Made by a program: the position numbers and the translations under genes. Under the pieces are notes generated by a model. It had not been told where the DNA came from and did not search any database. It saw only the letters and a list, made by a program, of their open reading frames with translations. A stretch of DNA of 6,700 nt, from assembly GCA_000431015.1 (NCBI GenBank), contig HF986028.1, forward strand, positions 381 to 7,080, written 5' to 3'. Positions 1 through 6,125 of this stretch are shown here, one piece after another. The stretch is from Alistipes sp. CAG:514 (GTDB lineage Bacteria; Bacteroidota; Bacteroidia; Bacteroidales; UBA932). Position 1 is the first letter of the stretch, and each line of letters starts with the position of its first letter.

Positions 1-45
1 ACGGGCAGCAGACGGGCTGTCATCGGGGACCTCTACCGGCAGGGG

Positions 46-804
46 TCAGCGATTCTGAAGCTTGAGAGTCAAGGCTATGAAATCATCCACACTCAGGCGC
101 TCGGGGCGGAGATCAAAGACTGGGTCGGACAGGAGATCCGGTCTTATCAGCGGCTTGAGGGAATTGCGGAGGGTTTTACGGCGCTGGCCGAAGGCGGTCT
201 TCACTACCGTGCGGAAGAGCTTTTCATCGCAGCCGAGAGCGGTGCGGGAATTACGGGTCAGGCGGATCACGGCGGACTGCACCTTTGGTGGCGGATTGAA
301 CGCGCCCGAACCCACAGTGAAAAGATATTCAATGTCATACCACGCCTGAAGGAAGACGGACAGGATGCCGTAGGTCTTGGTGCCCGGCTTCTCGGCGATG
401 CGCTCTGCGACCTCCTTCTGAATCATGCATACGACCTCCGGGATGCGGTCGCGATGCTCAAGGATCTTGAAGAATATCTGCGAGGAAATGTTGTACGGAA
501 AATTACCGATCACTGAATATTCCCCCTCGAAAATGCCGTCAAGATCCATCTTAAGGAAGTCACCCTCAATCAGATTGTCACCCAATTTCGGGAAATGCTT
601 CTTCAGATAGGCAACAGACTCGCCGTCAATCTCAATGACTTTCAACGCCAGTTCCGGACGCGGTAGCAGGTACTGGGTCAGGACTCCCATTCCAGGGCCG
701 ACCTCCAGAGTCTGACGGCCTTCAAGAGCCTCGACAATGTTCTTTGCAATGCTCTGGTCAGTCAGAAAATGCTGGCCGAGCGCCTTTTTCGCACGTACTT
801 CCAT
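46..804 (-). CDS. rsmA: 16S rRNA (adenine1518-N6/adenine1519-N6)-dimethyltransferase RsmA (KsgA)
   Basis: This enzyme uses S-adenosylmethionine to dimethylate two adjacent adenines in the 3'-terminal hairpin of 16S rRNA during late small-subunit assembly in the cytoplasm. The 252-residue protein shows the family motifs in order: GQHFL at residues 10-14, the SAM-binding loop EVGPGMG at 34-40, the acidic end of motif II (VIEID, 56-60), GDFL at 81-84, the catalytic NFPYNIS motif at 101-107, PPPKVQSAV at 171-179, and the C-terminal FGQRRKTLRNSL segment at 205-216. Length is slightly below the usual 260-275 residues, but no domain is missing. The ATG at 804 puts the GQHFL motif at the normal distance from the N-terminus. 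It is the last of four co-oriented genes, 24 bases after the oxidoreductase stop. That gap holds a TATCTTTG box and no Shine-Dalgarno sequence. Identification is firm. Confidence 0.97.
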   Translation of the reverse strand: MEVRAKKALGQHFLTDQSIAKNIVEALEGRQTLEVGPGMGVLTQYLLPRPELALKVIEIDGESVAYLKKHFPKLGDNLIEGDFLKMDLDGIFEGEYSVIGNFPYNISSQIFFKILEHRDRIPEVVCMIQKEVAERIAEKPGTKTYGILSVFLQAWYDIEYLFTVGSGAFNPPPKVQSAVIRLTRNSRTALGCDEKLFRTVVKTAFGQRRKTLRNSLKPLIRPDLLSDPVFDLRPERLSVDDFIALTLKLQNR

Positions 805-809
805 AGGGA

Positions 810-817
810 CAAAGATA
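810..817 (-). promoter_or_regulatory. Candidate -7 element (TATCTTTG) immediately before rsmA
   Basis: TATCTTTG on the minus strand is an exact match to TAnnTTTG and fills part of the 24-base gap before rsmA. Only five bases separate it from the ATG at 804, so a transcript starting at the usual distance would begin at or beside the start codon and be leaderless. No -33 TTTG is seen, and read-through from the upstream gene is equally possible. Confidence 0.35.
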
Positions 818-828
818 CGAAATAATCC

Positions 829-3800
829 TTAAACACTCTTGGCGGTGGTGCAGCGGTTGACCAGATAGGCGATGGAGACGTACGGGATGCCGGAGTTGGT
901 GGCCAGACCGATCTCGCAGGTGCGGCTGTTAGAGTAGCCGACCGGAATGCCTTTGACCTGGTCCTTTAGCTTGCGGAGAGCATATTTGTTAAGTTCCGGG
1001 TGGGTCATGCCCTTGTCGCCGGCGAAACCGCAGCAGCCAACACCCTCAGGGACAACCACATCAGTAGAACACATCCTTGCCAGTTCAAGCATCTTGTCGG
1101 TCTTGTGCATCAGGCGCATCGAGCAAGTAAGATGAATGGCTACCGGGGTGTCGGTCTGGTGGAAATCCAGCCTGTCGGCCAGGAAACCAAGGATGAACTC
1201 CGCCGGTTCGTAGAGCCGCATCTTCTTGATCTTGTGCTTCATGCGGTGAAGGCAGGGGCTTTGGTCGCAAAGGACAGGGTAGCGGCCTTGCTCACTGGCC
1301 TGCCAAAGAGCCTCCTCCAGTTCGGCTGTCTTCCTGTCGGCGATCTCCGGCATACCCTTGCTTTCCCAGATCGTACCGCAACAAAGGGACGACATATTCT
1401 CCGGGAATATGACCTCGTAGCCCGCTTTGCCCAACAGCGACACCATCTCCTCGACAAGAGGCTTGTCCACGGCGTGGTGATGCTTCGGAAGCCCCATCAT
1501 CTGGTTGATGCAGCTCGGGAAATAGACTACCTTGCAGACGGTCGGCATTCCTGTGGCCGCTTCGGATGTTTGCGAGTCCGGGCGCTTGGACAGGCTCCCC
1601 AACCTGGCAGGTTCCGTGGCCGCATAGACAGTCGAAGCGCCATCGTGGCCAAAGGCGGCGGAACTTACCAAAGCCCTAAGCGATTTAGGAATATTGTAGG
1701 CCTCAGGGGTGGCTGGAGTCCAAAGCGGAATACGTATGGCGTTGTGCAGCCAGCGGCATAGGCCGCTCATGGCAAGGTCACCAAGCACGGTCTCGCCGGC
1801 TGTGGCCATCCTCAAAGCGCCGCGAAGGCCACTCTTGACTCCGGCGTAATGACCGGCGACGAAGTTCCAGAAACCGTGGCCGAAAGAGCCCTCTGGCATA
1901 TTCACCCTCCTCAGCTGATGAGTCAGGTCGGCCACATTGATGCCCATCGGGCACGAGGTCGAGCAGAGGCCGTCCCCGGCGCAAGTCTGCTCCCCTGTGT
2001 AGGAATATTCCTTCTCAAGCGTCCGCAGACGAGTCTGTTCCGAGGCGGTCGGATCCGGCAACTCCCGCAGGGCGGTGATCTCACGTTGCGTGGCGATCCT
2101 GGTCCGGGACGAAAGCGTGAAGCCGCAGGAAAGGCAGTTCACCTCGCAGAATCCGCACTCGATGCATTTGTTCAGTTTCTTGTAGATCTCCGCCAACTCA
2201 GGCTCGACAGCCTTGCTGTCATCCGCCCATGGTTTCAGCACCGGCAACGCCTTGAAATTCTTCAAGAAGCACTCCGGATCATCGTTGAAGATCACACCAG
2301 GATTCAGAAGCCCGTGAGGGTCAAACAATTCCTTCACCCGCTGCATTACCCCGAACGCCTTCTCGCCCCACTCGTACTTCACGAACGGAGCCATATTCCT
2401 GCCCGTTCCGTGCTCGGCCTTCAAGGAGCCGTCATATTTCCCGACCACCATCTTCGCCACGTCGCGGATCATCGCCTCATAGCGCCTCACCTCCGCCTCG
2501 GAATCAAACGACTGGTTGATGATGAAATGGAAGTTGCCCTCAAGGGCGTGGCCGTAGATGCAGGAATCGTCGTAGCCATGCCTGTCCAGCAACGCCGAAA
2601 GATCCACCGTCGCGTCAGGCAGATCCTCGATGTGGAAGGCGATGTCCTCGATAAGGCAGGTCGTCCCTTCGCGGCGCATTCCTCCGACGGACGGGAATAT
2701 TCCCGAACGGATGGCCCAGTACTTTCCGGCCACAGCAGGATCGCTACTGAATATGAATGCGTCACCGTCGGCTCCTTTAAGCGTGGAGAAGCCGCGCAGA
2801 ACGTCCGTCAACCTATTCACATTGGCATCCAGATCCTCTTGACCCGCACCGGTCACGCGAAGCAGAAGCGCGGTCAGATCCTTGTCGGGATAGTCCTTGA
2901 GCATCGGGTCATCGACGGACGCAAGTGACCTTTTGTCAAGCAGTTCTGCGGCGTCAAGCGCAGCAGGGTCAATGTCCTTCCGCAGCGCCACCACCGCTTC
3001 CGCCGCCTCCCTTATCGTCCCGAAATAGACCATCGCCGAGGCTTCCTTCGCCGGCAGCGGCAAGGTCTTCATCGTCACCTGGCTCATGAACGCCAGCGTA
3101 CCCTCGGAGCCGACCAGCAGATGCGCCATGATGTCGAACGGATCCTGAAACCGCACGAAAGGGAATATGTTGAGTCCGGTGACGTTCTTTATTGAATATT
3201 TATACCTTATGCGGTCGGAGAGTTCCTTGTCGGCAAGGATTTCGTCCCTCAGTTCCTCGATTCCTTTGATGAAATCCGGATGGCTGGCCCTGAAAGCCTC
3301 TCTGGAGGCCTTGTCCCCCGTGTCCAGCACTGATCCGTCAGCGAACACCATCCGCACGCTCTCCAGTTCCCTGTCGCTGTTGGCGTGGGTGCCGCAACTC
3401 ATGCCGGAGGCGTTGTTCATCACGATACCGCCCACCATGCAACTCCCTATCGAGGCCGGATCCGGGCCGAATTTACGACCGTAAGGCTTCAGGATGGCGT
3501 TAACTCTTGAGCCGATGATCCCCGGCTCAAGCGTGATGCGTTCCCCGTCCTCGGAAACCTTGTACCTCTCCCAGTTCTTGCCGGCGACAACCAACACGGA
3601 ATCGCTTATCGACTGACCCGAAAGACTGGTTCCGGCAGCGCGGAACGTCACGGGAACATCGTATTTCGAAGCAGCCCGCAGAATCCTTGAGACCTCTTTC
3701 TCATTGGACGAACGGATGACAATCTTAGGCACGAGCCTGTAGAAACCGGCGTCCGTACCCCAGGCGAACCGCCTGAGTCCGTCTGTGTAGACCGCGGTCT

Positions 3801-3852
3801 TGGGGACAAACGCCCTGACCGCCGAAAGGAACTGTGAATGCTTATTTTCCAT
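829..3852 (-). CDS. Fused FAD-linked oxidase / iron-sulfur / CCG-domain oxidoreductase (D-lactate or glycolate dehydrogenase type)
   Basis: A 1007-residue flavoprotein, likely oxidising a 2-hydroxyacid such as D-lactate and passing electrons through iron-sulfur clusters to a membrane acceptor; the substrate is inferred from the family. Residue numbers are from the ATG at 3852. An N-terminal PCMH-type FAD domain (about 40-270) carries AAGTSLSGQ at 72-80, the GGIVMNNASG region near 141 and GSEGTLAF at 248-255. The FAD-oxidase C domain (to about 525) has HALEGNFHF at 435-443 and EHGTGRN at 480-486. Two ferredoxin-like motifs follow: C563, C566, C569, C573, then C624, D627, C630, C634-Pro. Two CCG repeats end the protein (C781 with CC at 824-825; C910 with CC at 940-941), as in GlpC/GlcF-type heterodisulfide-like subunits. 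No signal peptide is visible. A TTG at 3858 would add two residues and overlap the upstream stop by four bases; I prefer the ATG, since relatives begin with a similar short Met-Glu/Lys-Asn stretch. Confidence 0.94.
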   Translation of the reverse strand: MENKHSQFLSAVRAFVPKTAVYTDGLRRFAWGTDAGFYRLVPKIVIRSSNEKEVSRILRAASKYDVPVTFRAAGTSLSGQSISDSVLVVAGKNWERYKVSEDGERITLEPGIIGSRVNAILKPYGRKFGPDPASIGSCMVGGIVMNNASGMSCGTHANSDRELESVRMVFADGSVLDTGDKASREAFRASHPDFIKGIEELRDEILADKELSDRIRYKYSIKNVTGLNIFPFVRFQDPFDIMAHLLVGSEGTLAFMSQVTMKTLPLPAKEASAMVYFGTIREAAEAVVALRKDIDPAALDAAELLDKRSLASVDDPMLKDYPDKDLTALLLRVTGAGQEDLDANVNRLTDVLRGFSTLKGADGDAFIFSSDPAVAGKYWAIRSGIFPSVGGMRREGTTCLIEDIAFHIEDLPDATVDLSALLDRHGYDDSCIYGHALEGNFHFIINQSFDSEAEVRRYEAMIRDVAKMVVGKYDGSLKAEHGTGRNMAPFVKYEWGEKAFGVMQRVKELFDPHGLLNPGVIFNDDPECFLKNFKALPVLKPWADDSKAVEPELAEIYKKLNKCIECGFCEVNCLSCGFTLSSRTRIATQREITALRELPDPTASEQTRLRTLEKEYSYTGEQTCAGDGLCSTSCPMGINVADLTHQLRRVNMPEGSFGHGFWNFVAGHYAGVKSGLRGALRMATAGETVLGDLAMSGLCRWLHNAIRIPLWTPATPEAYNIPKSLRALVSSAAFGHDGASTVYAATEPARLGSLSKRPDSQTSEAATGMPTVCKVVYFPSCINQMMGLPKHHHAVDKPLVEEMVSLLGKAGYEVIFPENMSSLCCGTIWESKGMPEIADRKTAELEEALWQASEQGRYPVLCDQSPCLHRMKHKIKKMRLYEPAEFILGFLADRLDFHQTDTPVAIHLTCSMRLMHKTDKMLELARMCSTDVVVPEGVGCCGFAGDKGMTHPELNKYALRKLKDQVKGIPVGYSNSRTCEIGLATNSGIPYVSIAYLVNRCTTAKSV
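2692..2705. repeat. 14-base perfect palindrome around GAATATTC
   Basis: CGGGAATATTCCCG is a perfect palindrome inside the oxidoreductase gene. It is the longest symmetric copy of the octamer GAATATTC, which also occurs at 515-522, 2003-2010, 4350-4357 and 5426-5433. It encodes Gly-Ile-Phe-Pro here. No mobile-element feature surrounds it, so it is better seen as one instance of an over-represented genomic word than as a local regulatory site. Confidence 0.6.
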
Positions 3853-3854
3853 GT

Positions 3855-4349
3855 TCAAGCAAGATACACTACTATGTAATACATCATCATTCCGCTGGCG
3901 ATCAGCTTTATGCCTGTTCCGAAGAAGAATCCCAGGAAGGCTCCGAGAGCCGACTTAGCGGAATCCCATCCGTTCTTGCCGGAGAAGGCCAGCTCGGCGA
4001 GAAACGCCCCGAGAATGGTGCCGAGAATGATCCCGACCGGCGGGATGAACATACCGGCCAACAAACCGACCAGCGCCCCCCTGCCCGCAGCCTTTGTGCC
4101 GCCGGTAAGTTTGGTGAACCATGCGGGAACGAGGTAGTCGATGATGCAGACAGCCACCGTAATCCCCAACCACACCAGCAGGAATGTCAGCGACATGGGG
4201 TCACCGGCTCCGTCCGTGCCGTTGCCCCAGAAATAGAGAATCATCAGCCCGAGCCAGCTGACGGGAGGACCCGGCAAAGCGGGAATCACACTCCCGACAA
4301 TCCCAATCACTCCCGCCAGCACGGCAAGGATGATGACAATAACGCTCAT
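3855..4349 (-). CDS. DUF456 family small membrane protein
   Basis: A 164-residue, very hydrophobic protein of the DUF456 family, whose biochemical role is unknown. Predicted membrane segments by eye lie near residues 2-24, 29-42, 53-75, 91-120 and 133-160. The PALPGPP turn after the first segment (residues 23-29) is typical of the family. Residues 88-120 and 135-155 are rich in small residues spaced like glycine zippers (GRGALVGLLAG, GTILGAFLAE, GAFLGFFFGTG), which suggests close helix packing in the inner membrane. A charged, soluble stretch, GKNGWDSAKS, sits at about 124-133. The ATG at 4349 is directly preceded by the palindrome GAATATTC. The gene lies 24 bases after the aminopeptidase stop and its own stop is 2 bases before the oxidoreductase ATG, so co-transcription is likely. 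Family assignment is from remembered motif patterns; no function should be read from the neighbours. Confidence 0.88.
   Translation of the reverse strand: MSVIVIILAVLAGVIGIVGSVIPALPGPPVSWLGLMILYFWGNGTDGAGDPMSLTFLLVWLGITVAVCIIDYLVPAWFTKLTGGTKAAGRGALVGLLAGMFIPPVGIILGTILGAFLAELAFSGKNGWDSAKSALGAFLGFFFGTGIKLIASGMMMYYIVVYLA
3859..3866 (-). promoter_or_regulatory. Possible -7-like box (TATCTTGC) before the FAD/Fe-S oxidoreductase
   Basis: TATCTTGC on the minus strand lies inside the last codons of the DUF456 gene and ends 6 bases before the oxidoreductase ATG at 3852. It shares the TATCTT core but departs from TAnnTTTG at its last two bases. It is weak on its own; its position relative to the ATG nearly copies the box before rsmA. 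Confidence 0.2.
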
Positions 4350-4357
4350 GAATATTC
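4350..4357. repeat. GAATATTC palindrome abutting the DUF456 start codon
   Basis: This is the only full copy of the octamer outside coding sequence. On the minus strand it ends at the base just before the DUF456 ATG. It could lie in the ribosome-binding or operator position, but the same word occurs inside genes in several frames, so a local function is not shown. Confidence 0.5.
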
Positions 4358-4362
4358 AAGGC

Positions 4363-4370
4363 TAAAGATA
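4363..4370 (-). promoter_or_regulatory. Possible internal -7-like box (TATCTTTA) before the DUF456 gene
   Basis: TATCTTTA on the minus strand differs at the last base from TAnnTTTG. It sits in the 24-base gap between the aminopeptidase stop and the DUF456 ATG, 13 bases from the start codon. No -33 TTTG is visible. It is listed because the same TATCTT core precedes two other gene starts in this window. Confidence 0.22.
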
Positions 4371-4373
4371 GTC

Positions 4374-5816
4374 CTAAGCCATGGCGGCCTCGACATCGTC
4401 CGGCTGGATCGGGAGGCGGTCAGGGCCTGTGCGGCGCGCTCCGTCCTCGGTCACGAGCACATCGTCCTCCAGACGTATGCCGCCGAAGTCGAGATAGTCG
4501 TGTCCCAGCTTGTAATAGTTCACGAAACCCTTGTCGCGCTTCTCGCTCTTCCACTTCTCGATGAGGGCCGGAATGAAGTATATTCCCGGCTCATCTGTGA
4601 TGACATTGCCCGGAACAAGCCGGCGTGCCATTCTGAGGCTGCCGAGGCCGAGCTGCGTGGAGCGTTTCTGATCCGGATCGTAACCCACGAGATCCTCTCC
4701 GAGGTCCTCCATGTCGTGAACGTCAAGTCCCATATTGTGGCCGAGTCCGTGAGGCTGGAACAGTCCGGCGACTCCCTCGTGAAGCATGTTGTCAAGGTTG
4801 CCGCGCACGATGTCGAGCGAACGCAGGTCCTCAAGCATCAGCTTGGCGACGGCCAGATGGATGTCCCTGTAGGCGACACCAGGCTTTGTAAGCTTGAACG
4901 CCAACTCGTTGCAGTCGCAGACTATCTGATAGATGTCCCTCTGCTTCTGGGTGAACTTGCCGCTGGTCGGCAGGGTGCGGGTGAAGTCCGAGGCGTAGTG
5001 CATGTTGTTCTCCGCGCCTGCGTCGATCACCATAAGTTTTCCAGGCTCGATGACCTTGTCATGCAGATGATTGTGCAGAGTCTCACCGTGCTGGGTGAGA
5101 ATCGTCGGGAACGACACGCCCCAACCTTCGCTGAGGGTCACGCCCTCCATCTTTCCGACAATCTCCTGCTCGATGATCCCGACCTTCACGTTCTCGCGGG
5201 CCACGGTGTGCATCCGATAGCCAAGGGCGCATGCATCGTCGATCTGGTCGATCTCGCACTGCTCCTTCACGAGCCTCATCGAGATGACGGCCTGGACGAG
5301 TTCCTTGGAGGCGTGCTTGCCGCCGTCCTCGTCAATCGGAGCGACCCTGGCGACATCCTCTGTGGAGATGCCAACCAAAGCGGCCAGCTTCATCGTGTTG
5401 TAGTACCTGCTCGGCGGAAGGAAATGAATATTCCTGCCTGTGGCGAGAGCCTTTGTGACGGCCACGTTAAGCGAACCATAAGAGGCCGAGTTCTCCACGC
5501 CCACCTCCGCTGCCTTCGAGGCCACTGACGGCTGAGGTCCCATCCAGATGATGTCCCCGATCTCCACATCGTCGGCGAAGACGGTCTCCTCGCCGCTGTC
5601 AAGGTCAAGGATCGCCGCATAGCGAGGCTCGTCGAGCCCGAAAAAGTACAGCCAGGATGAGTCCTGACGGAATTTGTAAGCGTTGTCCTTGTACTGGGCG
5701 GCTGCTTCGACATTGCCCACGAACAGGGCAATTCCACGCTTCCCCTGCGGAGCGGTCTGAGCCATCTTCTCCAGCAGAGTCCTGCGTCTTGCGATGTAGA
5801 TTTCCTTTGCGAACAT
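4374..5816 (-). CDS. Aminopeptidase P family protein (Xaa-Pro aminopeptidase, M24B)
   Basis: A cytosolic dinuclear-metal peptidase expected to remove the N-terminal residue from peptides whose second residue is proline. The 480-residue protein has an N-terminal creatinase/AMP_N-type domain (about 1-160), including the SSWLYFFG and DEPRYAAIL segments at 53-70. The C-terminal pita-bread domain follows. All five expected metal ligands are visible: D265 in VIDAGAE, D277 in SDFTRTLP, H360 in HGLGHNMG, E409 in TDEPGIYF and E450 in GGIRLEDD. The second-shell histidines H356 and H367 are present as well. Length fits Bacteroidota homologues of about 460-480 residues. No signal peptide is seen. The ATG at 5816 begins MFAKEIYIARR; I saw no better upstream start in frame, and the upstream 70 bases look like a leader. 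It appears to be the first gene of the four-gene cluster. It is close to pepP, but I give no symbol because several paralogues of this family usually coexist. Confidence 0.94.
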   Translation of the reverse strand: MFAKEIYIARRRTLLEKMAQTAPQGKRGIALFVGNVEAAAQYKDNAYKFRQDSSWLYFFGLDEPRYAAILDLDSGEETVFADDVEIGDIIWMGPQPSVASKAAEVGVENSASYGSLNVAVTKALATGRNIHFLPPSRYYNTMKLAALVGISTEDVARVAPIDEDGGKHASKELVQAVISMRLVKEQCEIDQIDDACALGYRMHTVARENVKVGIIEQEIVGKMEGVTLSEGWGVSFPTILTQHGETLHNHLHDKVIEPGKLMVIDAGAENNMHYASDFTRTLPTSGKFTQKQRDIYQIVCDCNELAFKLTKPGVAYRDIHLAVAKLMLEDLRSLDIVRGNLDNMLHEGVAGLFQPHGLGHNMGLDVHDMEDLGEDLVGYDPDQKRSTQLGLGSLRMARRLVPGNVITDEPGIYFIPALIEKWKSEKRDKGFVNYYKLGHDYLDFGGIRLEDDVLVTEDGARRTGPDRLPIQPDDVEAAMA

Positions 5817-5898
5817 ATTCTTACGTCTTTATGTGATTGAACTTCGGTAAGCCCTGCCTGCGGCCACAGAACCTCCGTGACAGCCAAGGCCTCAATTA

Positions 5899-5906
5899 CA
5901 AATATA
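5899..5906 (-). promoter_or_regulatory. Candidate -7 promoter element (TATATTTG) for the four-gene cluster
   Basis: On the minus strand the sequence TATATTTG matches the Bacteroidota primary sigma -7 consensus TAnnTTTG exactly. It lies in AT-rich DNA about 83 bases upstream of the aminopeptidase ATG, which would give a leader of roughly 75-80 nt. I could not find a clear TTTG at the usual -33 spacing, so this rests on one box in a favourable place. Confidence 0.4.
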
Positions 5907-5977
5907 CAAAATTGATAGGTAAATTGACACTTAGTAAATGTTAAAAAATAACCTGCTTCATTTTGGGGGCTCTCTTA

Positions 5978-5995
5978 TGCGGCCATTGCGGCCAT
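5978..5995. repeat. Two tandem copies of TGCGGCCAT
   Basis: The 9-base unit TGCGGCCAT occurs twice with no spacer, a GC-rich island in AT-rich intergenic DNA. Each unit contains the palindrome GGCC. Two copies only; it may be a slippage duplication or a worn direct repeat left by a mobile element. Confidence 0.6.
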
Positions 5996-6125
5996 GACAT
6001 ACTGTTGAGAACGGTTGAAAAGCCGCCCAGATAACTGCCTCCGAAAAAGCGACAATAATTTAGATTAAACCATTGATTATCAATGATATAGTATAGGAAA
6101 ACTGGAGAAATTTTCGTAAATTTAG

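Larger units (their letters stand above)
5817..6125. other. Intergenic region, GC-rich leader passing into AT-rich DNA
   Basis: No intact gene is visible here. The first 70 bases, next to the aminopeptidase, look like its transcribed leader. From about 5890 the sequence becomes AT-rich and holds the TATATTTG promoter candidate (5899-5906). A 9-base tandem duplication follows at 5978-5995. The stretch 6060-6122 is AT-rich and leads into the transposase remnant; residual transposase homology may begin near 6095, but frame and similarity are too poor to call. Confidence 0.6.

Noticed and set aside
1..23. A minus-strand ATG at 23 that could begin the next gene after rsmA
   Set aside because: Only seven codons are visible before the window edge, giving no motif or coding signal. 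I also see no terminator hairpin in 1-45, so continuation of the operon is possible but unsupported.
1849..2928. A 359-codon plus-strand open frame, and a second at 1000-1761
   Set aside because: Both are codon-register antisense shadows of the oxidoreductase, whose FAD and Fe-S motifs continue throughout. The plus-strand translations show no domain.
3834..5528. A 564-codon plus-strand open frame opposite the aminopeptidase and DUF456 genes
   Set aside because: It is antisense in exact codon register to both genes. Such frames stay open when the sense gene rarely uses TTA, CTA or TCA codons, as expected in GC-rich genes. The translation has no recognisable domain and spans two well-supported genes.
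5390..5887. A 165-codon minus-strand open frame overlapping the start of the aminopeptidase
   Set aside because: It is an out-of-frame shadow of the aminopeptidase N-terminal domain with an Arg/Ser-rich, low-information translation and a non-ATG start.
5907..5938. Possible -33 TTTG partners for the TATATTTG promoter candidate
   Set aside because: TTTTG directly abuts the -7 box and the TTTA copies lie about 13 and 28 bases away; none has the usual spacing of about 19-21 bases.
5979..6022. A plus-strand reading CGHCGH suggesting a zinc-finger fragment of a transposase
   Set aside because: It arises from the 9-base tandem repeat and is followed soon by a stop. No surrounding protein similarity supports it.
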